From the NCBI RefSeq assembly GCF_932526225.1, contig NC_064036.1, forward strand, positions 868,001 to 932,000: a stretch of 64,000 nucleotides of DNA, written 5' to 3'. This DNA is from Nematostella vectensis. Its lineage: Eukaryota; Cnidaria; Anthozoa; Actiniaria; Edwardsiidae. Shown here in pieces: positions 24,001 to 37,800 of the stretch. The position numbers were made by a program, and so were the translations under genes. Position 1 is the stretch's first letter. Every line of letters begins with the position of its first letter. A model generated the notes under the pieces. The model was not told the DNA's origin and ran no database searches. It saw nothing but the letters and a program-made list of their open reading frames with translations.

Positions 24001-25893
24001 ATACAACCCAAAGACACATACAACCCAACGACACATACAACCTAACAACACAAACAACCAAACGACACATACAACCCAACAACACATACAACCCCACGAC
24101 ACATACAACCAAACAACACATACAACACAACAAAACAAACAACCAAACGACACATACAACACAACAACACATACAACCCAACAACACAAACAACCAAACG
24201 ACACATACAACACGACAAAACAAACAACCAAACGACACATACAACCCAACAACACAAACAACCCCACAACACAAACAACCAAACGACACATACAACCCAA
24301 CAACACATACAACCCAACTACACAAACAACCAAACGACACATACAACCCAACAACACATACAATCCAACAACACAAACAACCAAACGACACATACAACCC
24401 AACAACACATACGACCCAACAACACAAACAACCAAACGACACATACAACACAACAAAACAAACAACCAAACGACACATACAACACAACAACACATACAAC
24501 CCAACAACACATACAACCCAACAACACATACAACCCAACAACACAAACAACCCAACTACACAAACAACCAAACGACACATACAACACAACAAAACAAACA
24601 ACCAAACGACACATACAACCCAACAACACATACAACCCAACTACACAAACAACCAAACGACACATACAACACAACAAAACAAACAACCAAACAACACATA
24701 CAACACAACAACACATACAACCCAACAACACAAACAACCAAACGACACATACAACACAACAAAACAAACAACCAAACGACACATACAACCCAACAACACA
24801 TACAACCCAACTACACAAACAACCCAACAACACAAACAACCAAACGACACATACAACCCAACAGCACATACAATCCAACAATACAAACAACCAAACGACA
24901 CAAACAACCCAACAACACATACAACCCAACAACACAAACAATCAAACGACACATACAACCCAACAACACATACAACCCAACAACACAAACAACCCAACAA
25001 CACAAACAACCAAACGACACATACAACACAACAACACATACAACCCAACAGCACATACAACCCAACAACCCAAACAACCAAACGACACATACAACACAAC
25101 AACACATACAACCCAACAACAAATACAACCCAACAACACGTACAACCCAACAACCCAAACAACCAAACGACACATACAACACAACAACACATACAACCCA
25201 ACAACACATACAACCCAACAACACAAACAACCAAACGACACATACAACACAACAACACATACAACCCAACAGCACATACGACCCAACAACCCAAACAACC
25301 AAACGACACATACAACACAACAACACATACAACCCAACAACGTCGTTAAAATGTACCGTGATCGACGTGTACCTTAGTAATTGACATGTACCTTACTGAT
25401 AGACGTGTTCCATAATGATTGACCTGTACCATAGTAATTGACGTGTACCTTAGTGATTGACGTGTACCTTAGTGGTTGACGTGTACCATAATGATTGACG
25501 TGTACCTTAGTGATTGACGTGTACCATAATGATTGACGTGTACCTTAGTGATTGACGTGTACCTTAGTGATTGACGTGTACCTTAGTGACCGACGTGTAC
25601 CATAATGACTGATGTGTATCTTAGTGATTGACGTGTACACTAGTGATTGGCGTGTACCTTAGTGATTGGCGGCCCGCCCTCGTATGATCGTCTGCTCCAT
25701 ACTTCACAGTCACGTGACCTCTTGAGCCTCTTCCACCCTCGTGTGCCTTCTGTCTCCCAGTCCATCAGGCGGTGGATGTCGTCTTCTCTGATGGCGCTGA
25801 ATGGCGTGTACAGCTGCAGGATGCTCTCGTTATCACCGTACCACGAAGGCAAGGGTCGGGCGTCTTCAGTCAATTTGTCATGGAAACTGCACT
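21081..25893 (-). CDS. Gene B START domain (exons 14-18)
   Basis: The order of motifs is LMDWETEGTRGWKRLKRS, EVWSRRS, AIVKLGGVPYDE, HHWDKTFDRIDVLEMVDD, PIKKRDFVLATLNKEEK, EPYFASAWRNTTHP, then YLFAGLVVRPQS, VKGSVPSQAKGTF and DPAKWAASLKKFHAQ. This is the full alpha/beta helix-grip core including the C-terminal helix. The exon 22577-22449 is easily missed, because splicing 23300 directly to 21330 also keeps frame but would delete the KRDFV strand. Confidence 0.88.
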
Positions 25894-28800
25894 CTAGAAC
25901 AGAGACGCTTAAGCTTTATAAGATGTATTCTGGAAAAGCAATTTATTTGAATATTTTGAATAAATGTGTAGTCCCCCTTTTTTTGTTAAAGGTTATTTTC
26001 GATCACACCTATGGTTAATCCCAGGGCACCCCAACACATGCCACACCTTGCGCCGTCCTGACAGCCGGATCTACGGGCTTCAAGTGGTCACAGCACGCTT
26101 GTCCTTGGTACGGATTCACTTCCTCCAAGCTAAAGATCACCCCCACTTCCTCCGGAAGGGGTCCTTGTCCCTTCCCAGGCTCTATCGGCTTGAAGAAGTA
26201 GGCGCCAGGCCAGCTCACCACCCGGGTGGTGGTCGTCGTCTTTGTGCGGTACGTTACAACGCGCGTAACACCTTCTTCGTCGTCATCCATATCGGCGATT
26301 GGAGCATTGAAGCCCTTCAGATCTATATTGGATACCCATTTCTTTTCGGTTTCGTCTGAAAAGGAATACAAAATTCTTTTCGTCTGGAGGCTGGAATTCT
26401 AGTCGAAATAAAAGGGAGCTAATATGAAAAAATCATATATTTCTAATGTCAAGTTAACCTTAACGGAAACATATATCTTACCTTCAGATGATGACGATGA
26501 CGATGTTGTTGATGACTCCGATTCCAAAGATGCCATAGAATCTTTCCAGCTTCGCCTCTTTCTCTTTTTAATGGCTTTTTTCCTATCTTTTTCTGCTTGC
26601 TTTTTAATTCTCTCCTCGTCTTCCGCTCTTCTGCGCTCCTCGGCTTCTTTCTCTTTTTTCTCCTCCTCTTCCTTTTTCCCTTTCGCCGCTTCCTTTCTCT
26701 GCCTTTCCTCTTCTTCCTCCCTCAGATGTCTCTCCTCATCTTTTTTTTCTGCTCTCATCTTTATTTCTGTCATAATCCTTTGGAACTCATCTGTATCATC
26801 TTCCTTTGATGTCTCGTTACGGCTTTTGTCTTTTGCAAGACTCACTTCCTTGTCTCTGTCACCCACTTCATCGTCGTCCTCCGTGTCACTCGCGTCGCTT
26901 ATGACAATTTGAATAACCTCGGATGGGTCTAAGTGCCTATCATCGTCTTTAGACCGATGTTCGTCATCCATTGGGGCTATATGAATCACTTCAACGGTAG
27001 TTCGGGTTTCGGTGTGCGTCCCGTTGTGCCGCTGATATTTCTCATCCTCGTTAGTAACCTCATTCTCTACCTTCTCCTCCGTTTTTATCATAATCGTTTC
27101 ACGCTCACCATCTTTAATTCTATCAAAATCTTTCCCAATTCCACTCTCTTTGATTCTCCAGTCCCCCTCTCTCTTCTCCTGGTCATCATTAAACATTTGA
27201 TTGATTTCATCCTCTCGTAATTTTCTTTCCTCTTCCCATCGCTTTTTGTCGTCTTCAATTTTCTGTTTTTCCTCTTCGTACCTCTTCTCGTTCTCTTCCC
27301 CCATTTGTTTGATCTCTTCCTGCAGCCTGTCCAATTCCTCGTCATTATTAACGTGCTCCGACCTTTTCTTCTCCTCTTCTTTCTTTGTCTTTTTCTCCAG
27401 CTCTTCCAGCCTCTGTTTGTGTTCATCTTCAATGAGCTTTAGCTCAGCTTCAACCTTTTGTCGCCGCCCTTCCTCTTCCCTCTTCACTTCGTCTTCTCTT
27501 TTCTTCTTTTCCTCTTCCTCTCGGCGTTTTCTTTCCTCTTCTTTTTGTCTATCTCTCTCAGTTCTTTCTTCTTCCAGTTTTCTCATTTCGTCGTCAATTT
27601 CCTTCTTTTTGTTTTCTATTTCTTTTTTCCTTTCTTCAGCGGCAGCCATTCTAAGCTCTTCATTAATTATGTTCTGCACAGCGTCTAGGGCCTTCTCTTG
27701 TTTCTCTTGTTCATTCTGTTCGACTGGTTCGTCTCGGTTTTCTTGTTCATCCTGCTTAACAGGTTCGTCTTGTTGTTCTTCCTCGACTTGCTTGTTTTCT
27801 TTTTCTTGTTTGTCTTGCTTATCTGTGTCGTCTTGCCTAACGGGTTGGTTTTCAACTATTGCCTCATTTTCCACTGATATTTTCTCTACAAAAAAAAGAA
27901 TATCAATATATAACAAAGAAGACAGAGCTAACATTAGAGCTAAAAAAAACTCACACAACCACAACACAATAATGAAATAGTTGTTATATAAAGCTTACCT
28001 ATAATGTGGGTGACTGTCTTGATTTCAACATTATCTGAAGCAGAACAAAACGGTGGTTTAATGCGGATAATCCATGGCAAAATATAAAACCACCATAAAA
28101 AAGTGCTCGTAAGAAGTATAGATAAGGTATATATACCTCCCAGGACAAGGACGCCGTACAACTCCACCCTGAGGCAAGGCCAGCAGTACCACTCGACCGG
28201 ACAGAACCGGACAAACCGGCCAACTATCGGTTGCTGAAGACTAACTGTCTTTACTGAATCATGATCCTCGTTGGCGTCAAAGATCTATAGATAAGATATG
28301 AACTACTGAGCGGGAAATAACACCCGGCCCCAGTCCTCCGCTACTGAGCAGGATAGACAACTTTTTCCCAGTCCCCTTTACTGAGAGGGACAGGTAATCA
28401 TGCCCCAGTCCCCCGCTACTGAGAGATACAGACAGCCCTTCCCCAGTCCCCCGCTACCTAGAGGGAAAGAACACCCCGCCCCCTTTTCCTGGAAGAGGGG
28501 CAGATAACGCTATAGAAATTCGATCCACGCAGCAAAATTGCCCCTAATGCACCCACCTGGTTTCCATTCTCCTCGTGGGTGACCCAGGTCTCGCCGTCAA
28601 GAGAGTACTGCAGACGGTATTTCTTGACGTAATCATTGTTCCCGCTAGGGTTCCCCTGCGTAGCGACAGAAGTGACGCAGTGGGTCCCCCCTAGGTCGAC
28701 TTGTAGCCAGCAGTCATAAGAATCGCCTGCACACCACGCTACGGAGTTGTTTAGCCTAGCGTTGAAGGGAGGGGTGGGTGGGGCGTGGGATGACGCTGTG

Positions 28801-31800
28801 ATGTGATCGTCAGGAATAGAATGACTTTCTAGTCCAAGAGGCCCAGCCTTGACGTTTTCTGTTAGTATATATATAAATATATATTTAAAAGAATTTTCAT
28901 AAAACTGGGTTGCGCACTAGCAAAGGCCTCACACATGTTTTTAATTTTCTGAACATAATTCTCTAATAATTTACTTGGTACTCGTTTGGGGTTGAGCGTG
29001 AGGAACGTAAATGATTAAATGGTACCTTTCAATCTTCAACGAACGTGCGTAAATAAGTATATGAATCATTAAGTATATGAATTATTTGGCGTGCCGGGGT
29101 GTAACATCGTGTTGGCATGCTGGTCGCGCAAGGGGGAGGGGGAGGGCAAGTACCTGTATCGATGATAACAGTGCTAGCGGGCCCCCCCTCTCGGGTTAAC
29201 ACTCGTGTGATCAGTCCATCATCTGAGTCAGTAGCAAACCACTTTCCACAGGGGAAAAAGGCGGTGTCCCCGGACTTGGAGTCATCGACGGTCACCTTTA
29301 GACAAACAGCGAAGGATAATAGGGTTGGTCACCTTTAGACAAACAGCGAAGGATAATAGGGTTGGTTACCTTTAGACAAACAGCGAAGGATAATAGGGTT
29401 GGTCACCTTTAGACAAACAGCGAAGGATAATAGGGTTGGTCACCTTTAGACAAACAGCGAAGGATAATAGGGTTGGTCACCTTTAGACAAACAGCGAAGG
29501 ATAATAGGGTTGGTCACCTTTAGACAAACAGCGAAGGATAATAGGGTTGGTCACCTTTAGGCAAACAGCGAAGGATAATAGGGTTGGTCACCTTTAGACA
29601 AACAGCGAATGGTAATAGGGTTAGTCACCTTTAGACAAACAGCGAAGGATAATAGGGTTGGTCACCTTTAGACAAACAGCGAAGGATAATAGGGTTGGTC
29701 ACCTTTAGGCAAACAGCGAAGGATAATAGGGTTGGTCACCTTTAGGCAAACAGCGAAGGATAATAGGGTTGGTTACCTTTAGACAAACAGCGAAGGATAA
29801 AAGGGTTGGTCACCTTTAGACAAACAGCGAAGGATAATAGGGTTGGTCACCTTTAGACAAACAGCGAAGGATAATAGGGTTGGTCACCTTTAGACAAACA
29901 GCGAAGGATAATAGGGTTGGTCACCTTAAGACAAACAGCGAAGGATAATAGGGTTGGTCACCTTTAGGCAAACAGCGAAGGATAATAGGGTTGGTCACCT
30001 TTAGACAAACAGCGAATGGTAATAGGGTTAGTCACCTTTAGACAAACAGCGAAGGATAATAGGGTTGGTCACCTTTAGACAAACAGCGAAGGATAATAGG
30101 GTTGGTCACCTTTAGGCAAACAGCGAAGGATAATAGGGTTGGTCACCTTTAGGCAAACAGCGAAGGATAATAGGGTTGGTCACCTTTAGACAAACAGCGA
30201 AGGATAATAGGGTTGGTCACCTTTAGACAAACAGCGAAGGATAATAGGGTTGGTCACCTTTAGACAAACAGCGAAGGATAATAGGGTTGGTCACCTTTAG
30301 GCAAACAGCGAAGGATAATAGGGTTGGTCACCTTTAGACAAACAGCGAAGGATAATAGGGTTGGTCACCTTTAGACAAACAGCGAAGGATAATAGGGTTG
30401 GTCACTTTAGACAAACAGCGAAGGATAATAGGGTTGGTCACCTTTAGACAAACAGCGAAGGATAATAGTGTTGGTCACCTTTAGACAAACAGCGAAGGAT
30501 AATAGGGTTGGTCACCTTTAGACAAACAGCGAAGGATAATAGGGTTGGTCACTTCAAACAATAATGCAACGTCGCAAGGTGACGTATGAGTGTGACATAA
30601 ATGGCCAATGTGTGACATGGAATGAGTAGTGTTAGACATGGTATATGTGATCGTGACATCATAGCGAAGGTGTGACATGGAATGAGTAGTGTTAGACATG
30701 GTATATGCGACCGTGACATCATAGCGAATGTGTGACATGGAATGAGTAGTGTTAGACATGGTATATGCGATCGTGACATTATAGCGAATGTGTGACATGG
30801 AATGAGTAGTGTTAGACATGGTATATGCGACCGTGACATCATAGCGAATGTGTGACATGGAATGAGTAGTGTGAGACATGGTTTATGCGATCGTGACATC
30901 ATAGCGAATGTGTGACATGGAATGAGTAATGTGAGACATGGTTTATGCGACCGTGACATCATAGCGAATGTGTGACATGGAATGCGTAGTGTTAGACATG
31001 GTATATGCGATCGTGACATCATAGCGAATGTGTGACATGGAATGAATAGTGTGAGACATGGTATATGCGACCGTGACATCATAGCGAATGTGTGACATGG
31101 AATGAGTAGTGTGAGACATGGTTTATGCGATCGTGACATCATAGCGAATGTGTGACATGGAATGAGTAATGTGAGACATGGTTTATGCGACCGTGACATC
31201 ATAGCGAATGTGTGACATGGAATGAGTAGTGTTAGACATGGTATATGCGATCGTGACATCATAGCGAATGTGTGACATGGAATGAATAGTGTGAGACATG
31301 GTATATGCGACCGTGACATCATAGCGAATGTGTGACATGGAATGAGTAGTGTTAGACATGGTATATGCGATCGTGACATCATAGCGAATGTGTGACATGG
31401 AATGAATAGTGTGAGACATGGTATATGCGACCGTGACATCATAGCGAATGTGTGACATGGAATGAGTAGTGTTAGACATGGTATATGCGACCGTGACATC
31501 ATAGCGAATGTGTGACATGGAATGAGTAATGTGAGACATGGTATATGTGATCGTGACATCATAGCGAATGTGTGACATGGAATGAATAGTGTGAGACATG
31601 GTATATGCGATCGTGACATCATAGCGAATGTGTGACATGGAATGAGTAGTGTGAGACATGGTATATGCGACCGTGACATTATAGCGAATGTGTGACACGG
31701 AATGAGTAGTGTGAGACATGGTTTATGCGATCGTGACATCATAGCGAATGTGTGAGATGGAATGAGTAATGTGAGACATGGTTTATGCGACCGTGACATC

Positions 31801-34800
31801 ATAGCGAATGTGTGACATGGAATGAGTAGTGTTAAACATGGTTTATGCGACCGTGACATCATAGCGAATGTGTGACATACCTTGTCGAGATACCACCCTG
31901 GCCCCCAGCCGGTATTATCGTGACCGATACGAAGTTTCACCAAATCACCCAAGTAAGAGCATTCAAATTTGTACGTGTCTATCCTGAAATGAAGAACATC
32001 ACAGTACGTGGTTTAGCCCCTTCCAAACGCCTACTTCCACATAAATGATGCTTTGCGCCACTATAATTCCCTACTCTCTAGTGTGAACTTAGTCTTGCTT
32101 CACTTACGACCAGTGCTCTTCAGTTTTAACGTTCTTCCTTGGTTCTACCCTGTGGGTTTCTACTTATTCAATGTCTCTACGCCTAACAAGCTATCAAATA
32201 AAAGTGAGGCAGACCCAGTCCCCCACTTACATCCCCGTCTCGAAAGTGGCCTGCCCCTCGTTTTCAATCTGGAACTCGTCCGACTCCCCCTCGGTCCCGT
32301 ACAGAGTCAGCAGGATGTTAGCGTCGGTCCCAGCTCCCCATACATTGCCCGTGAAGATATTGACGGTGTAGGTGGCCTCTAAGGAATAAGACATCGAGTA
32401 ATATTTCTCAGTTTTCTTTGCGCAAACATTTTCTTGCAGCTTTTTCTTGCGCAATGTTACGGAATACAGTGTATTGATGGTTTGTTAATTCTTCACTAAC
32501 ATATGATGAGTATGATGATGATAATGATAAGCCAGGATTTCTGTATTAAACATCATGAAGGTTGGGGAACCAATATATAAAGCGCATTTCTTTTAAAAAT
32601 GTCCGTCTCAAAGCCCATCCCCCCCCCCCCTCCCCACGGTGGGGTATTATTTGAGTGACATACTTTGTAGGCCGGAGTCCGACTCTTCCACGAAGCCCTC
32701 CCGAATAAGCTCTCGGGTAATAAGACCATCGTCAGCGTTTGTCGCGAACCACATGTTACACGAAAACTCGACGACTTCGCCAGAGCTGTCATCTTCTACG
32801 ACGACCTGGTGAAACACAAGACGGACCTGAGTTAGGAAGGGGAGGGGGGGTCCTAAACACATGGCGGTAATCAGAACGGGAGAGGAGCAATTTTTGAAAG
32901 CATCTTATAAGACTAGGGGCTTACGCCATTCCACCGAGTGTGTTATTATAGTATAGAGAAAAAGGAGAGAGAAGGGGAAAAGATCATAAAAATACTGGAG
33001 AAACGTTTTGTGCTCCTTTTTTTCGCGAAGGAAAACCAGTCAGATGAGAAAACCTTACCTTATCTAAGAACTACCCTGGTTCCCATCCTAGAAAACCTAA
33101 CCTTATCTAAGAACCACCCTGGTTCCCATCCTAGAAAACCTAACCTTATCTAAGAACCACCCGGGTTCCCATCCTAGAAACCTAACCTTATCTAAGAACC
33201 ACCCTGGTCACCATCCTAGAAAACCTAACCTTATCTAAGAACCACCCTGGTTCCCATCCTAGAAAACCTAACCTTATCTAAGAACCAGCCTGGTCCCCAT
33301 CCTAGAAAACCTAACCTTATCTAAGAACCACCCTGGTCCCCATCCTAGAAACCTAACCTTATCTAAGAACTACCCTGGTCCCCATCCTAAAAACCTAACC
33401 TTATCTAAGAACCACCCTGGTCCCCATCCTAGAAAACCTAACCTTATCTAAGAACCACCCTGGTCCCCATCCTAGAAAACCTAACCTTATCTAAGAACCA
33501 CCCTGGTTCCCATCCTAGAAAACCTAACCTTATCTAAGAACCACCCTGGTCCCCATCCTAGAAAACCTAACCTTATCTAAGAACCACCCTGGTCCCCATC
33601 CTAGAAAACCTAACCTTATCTAAGAACCACCCTGGTCCCCATCCTAGAAACCTAACCTTATCTAAGAACTACATTGGTTCCCATCCTAGAAAACCTAACC
33701 TTATCTAAGAACTACCCTGGTCCCCATCCTAGAAACCTAACCTCATCTAAGAACTACCCTGGTTCCCATCCTAGAAAACCTAACCTTATCTAAGAACCAC
33801 CCTGGTCCCCATCCTAGAAACCTAACCTTATCTAAGAACTACCCTGGTCCCCATCCTAGAAACCTAACCTTATCTAAGAACCACCCTGGTCCCCATCCTA
33901 GAAACCTAACCTTATCTAAGAACCACCCTGGTCCCCATCCTAGAAACCTAGCCTTATCTAAGAACCACCCTGGTCCCCATCCTAGAAACCTAACCTTATC
34001 TAAAAACTACATTGGTTCCCATCCTAGAAAACCTAACCTTATCTAAGAACTACCCTGGTCCCCATCCTAGAAACCTAACCTCATCTAAGAACTACCCTGG
34101 TTCCCATCCTAGAAAACCTAACCTTATCTAAGAACCACCCTGGTCCCCATCCTAGAAACCTAACCTTATCTAAGAACCACCCTGGTCCCATCCTAGAAAC
34201 CTAACCTTATCTAAGAACTACATTGGTTCCCATCCTAGAAAACCTAACCTTATCTAAGAACTACCCTGGTCCCCATCCTAGAAACCTAACCTCATCTAAG
34301 AACTACCCTGGTTCCCATCCTAGAAAACCTAACCTTATCTAAGAACCACCCTGGTCCCCATCCTAGAAACCTAACCTTATCTAAGAACCACCCTGGTCCC
34401 CATCCGGTGTTGTCATGTCCAATGCGCACTTTGTAAACCGTCCCCAAAGACTGCGAGCATTTGATATTGAATGTGTCCTTCCTGGAAAACAGAACAAATC
34501 GTGTTCGTAACCATGCTGTAAAAGATAACCTCACGCATCGTGTAAGAAACATGAGATCGAGGCTCTCAGATTCTTGATTGACACTTGATTATTTTGCTAT
34601 TTTTTGATTGGTTATCATCATTATTTGCTTAGCAATACGTCATAGCTTACACGCCCTCGTCATATATAGTTAATTAAAGGACACTTCACCAGCAGTTTTA
34701 GAGTTTCTATCAGAACAGGAAGAGTGTATATTTCTCTTACTTGTATCTTACCTTTGGCAATTTGAGTTCAAGCCCGGAACCGATGTGTAAGTACAACTTC

Positions 34801-37800
34801 TTTATACTATAATACTGAGGCTCCCTATGACCTAAGATTTAGTTTTGTAGTTTTAGAGATTTTAGTTAGTTGAATGATGTAGTCTTACAAGGCCTTATTG
34901 TTCTTTATAGATACGTGACAACGCCATAGCCTAAGCGCTCGTTCTTAAGAGTTTTAGTCTAGCTTTCTCAGTACAAATCTTGCCTTAGTTTTCATGCTTG
35001 TGGTTTGCTAACCTCAGTTAAAGTACAGTCGTATTTTGGAACGTTTTCCTATTGCTTGCAGTGGAATTCCCGCAAGCATGTACATTTAGACATTTTTCTA
35101 GTAAAGTGTTCTTATAGCCTTTATTATGATTGCTATTTACCATTTATCATTATTGAAATGTGTTTATGCTCATGCTATGTTTTGTTGTATGATTTTATGC
35201 ATTTTAGTCTTTAGCAATAACTACTTGTAATGTATAAACTATGATTGGAATGTCCGACACAAGATTCTATCACACCTGTAACTTTTACCGCAATTTATTA
35301 ATTAGTTGATTCTGTATTGTATTTCAGTTTACGTTCGTTATCGTCCATTAAATCACCGTAAATCTAGCTGATTTTTCCTTGGTCTCTGTGGACATTCGAT
35401 CAGTAAAACAGTTCCGAAACCCGACGCAGATTTACACGAAAAGTTGTTTGGCATGTGACAATTTGCCCCTCAACGCTCGCCCAGATCGCTAAGCGTTACA
35501 CATCGAGACAATACACGATTTGCCTCACGAAATATCATTCTCCACAGTGTATACTGATTGATCCCACTTTCTGCTCTCTAGTAAAAGCAAAAAGTAAACT
35601 TATATATAAGCATACCATACATATGTTACATATACACACTTTGCGCAATTCTGCCCAGTGCTAACGAAACTTTGCGCTACTTACATCCCCTAATCCCAGT
35701 GTAAACCAAACTTTGCGCTACTTACATCCCCTACTCCCAGTGTAAACCAAACTTTGAGCTACTTACATCCCCTACTCCCAGTGTAAACCAAACTTTGCGC
35801 TACTAACATCCCCTACTCCCAGTGTTAACCAAACTTTGCGCTACTTACATCCCCTTCTCCCAGTGTTAACCACACTTTGCTTTGTTAACCACACTACTCC
35901 CAGTGTTAACCACTGCGCTACTTACATCCCCTACTCCCAGTGTAAACCACACATTGCGCTACTTACATCCCCTTCTCCCAGTGTTAACCAAACTTTGCGC
36001 TACTTACATCCCCTTCTCCCAGTGTAAACCAAACTTTGCGCTACTTACATCCCCTACTCCCAGTGTAAACCACACATTGCGCTACTTACATCCCCTACTC
36101 CCAGTGTTAACCACACTTTGCGCTACTAACATCCCCTACTCCCAGTGTTAACCAAACTTTGCGCTACTTACATCCCCTACTCCCAGTGTAAACCACACAT
36201 TGCGCTACTTACATCCCTTACTCCCAGTGTTAACCACACTTTGCGCTACTTACATCACCTACTCCCAGTGTTAACCACACATTGCGCTACTTACATCCCC
36301 TTCTCCCAGTGTTAACCAAACTTTGCGCTACTAACATCCCCTACTCCCAGTGTTAACCACACTTTGCGCTACTAACATCCCCTACTCCCAGTGTTAACCA
36401 AACTTTGCGCTACTTACATCCCCTTCTCCCAGTGTTAACCACACTTTGCGCTACTTACATCCCCTTCTCCAGGTGTAAACCAAACTTTGCGCTACTAACA
36501 TCCCCTACTCCCAGTGTTAACCAAACTTTGCGCTACTAACATCCTCTACTCCCAGTGTTAACCACACTTTGCGCTACTTACATCACCTACTCCCAGTGTA
36601 AACCACACTTTGCGCTACTTACATCCCCTTCTCCCAGTGTTAACCACACTTTGCGCTACTTACATCCCCTTCTCCCAGTGTTAATCAAACTTTGCGCTAC
36701 TTACATCCCCTACTCCCAGTGCTAACCACACTTTGTGCTACTTAGATCCCCTTCTCCAGGTGTAAACCAAACTTTGCGCTACTTACATCCCCTTTTCCCA
36801 GTGTAAACCAAACTTTGCGCTACTTACATCCCCTGCTCGAAGTTGTTTTCTCCTTCGTTATCAAGCTTATGTTCCCCCGAGTCTCCTTTTGTACCATATA
36901 AGGTAACAAGAACGTTAGCGTCGGTCCCAGCTCCCCACACGTCTCCGGTGAATATGTGGATAGTGTACTGGCCTAGACACAAACATAGATCAAGTGTTAT
37001 TATCCCAAATGAGATGTGTTATTCTATACAACATGCTCTGCCTGCAGTTGCCCCTAGTTTCACTCTGTAAATACGCACTCCGTGTGTTGAAGCCACGATT
37101 ATCTTATGTACCTTCAGCATTCTCTTTCTTGCGCTCTACAGTACTCCAGAACAGATCACGTGATGTGAGCCCGTCGTCTTCTTCAACAGAGAACCAGCGG
37201 TCGCACGGAAAGACGAACACTTCTCGGCTTTTGACGTCTTCAACCATAACCTTCCCGAGGTTCCACGCGGCCCCAAGTCCAGTGTTATCATGCCCGATAT
37301 GGATCTTAGTTATTCGTCCGAGGTACTTGTTAGTGACCAAATGGAAGTGGTCTTTTCTGGGAAGACCAATAAAAAAACATTATTAATGCTGGTGCGAGAG
37401 TATTAACTTTAAACGTTGGACTTTTCACGCTGAATTTGCATTGAGCGAAAAAAACAACACCGAGAACATGAACTAGACTGTTTAACTACTGTGCATTGAA
37501 GTGCGCTTAAATAAGAGTACAAAGTTAACACGCGCAAAAATACCCACTACCTAACTTTTTGAAATCATGCTACTTACGTTCCCCGCTCGAAGTTGTTTCC
37601 CGAATTATCAAGCAACTGCTGGCCAGAATCACCGTCCTCCCCATATATGGTAATGAGTACGTTAGCATCAGTCCCCGCTCCATATACATCGCCAGTGAGG
37701 ATATCGACCTTGTACGAGAAGCCTGGGAAACAGGAAGCATGGATTTATCATAGTCTCTTTTTTTACGTGGGCGCCACCACGACCAACAATACATTTTGAA

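Noticed and set aside
23727-25349. Long plus- and minus-strand open frames (up to 540 codons) over the ACAACC array, and similar frames over other arrays
   Set aside because: They are simple translations of tandem repeats lacking stop codons, lie in introns and have no domains.
26015-26371. Gene B ending at the TAA at 26015 with START as a separate gene
   Set aside because: A CAAG|GTGTGG donor at 26047 gives phase 1, matching the START exon acceptor at 25893. Gene A also joins its acidic exon to START in the same phase. The separate-gene model stays possible until cDNA is seen.
27940-28167. Apparent membrane helix (LLTSTFLWWFYILPWII) after the gene B F5/8C domain
   Set aside because: It lies after the donor at 28137. 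Splicing to 27885 restores phase and gives a coding path like gene A, so the helix is intronic.
29291-31880. Regular repeats resembling a CRISPR array
   Set aside because: Units are contiguous without unique spacers, lie in an intron of an animal gene, and no cas genes exist.
30549-31952. 467-codon minus-strand frame beginning with a PLAT segment
   Set aside because: Only the first 25 or so codons are the true PLAT3b exon. The rest is read-through into a 60-bp repeat beyond a good GTATGT donor.
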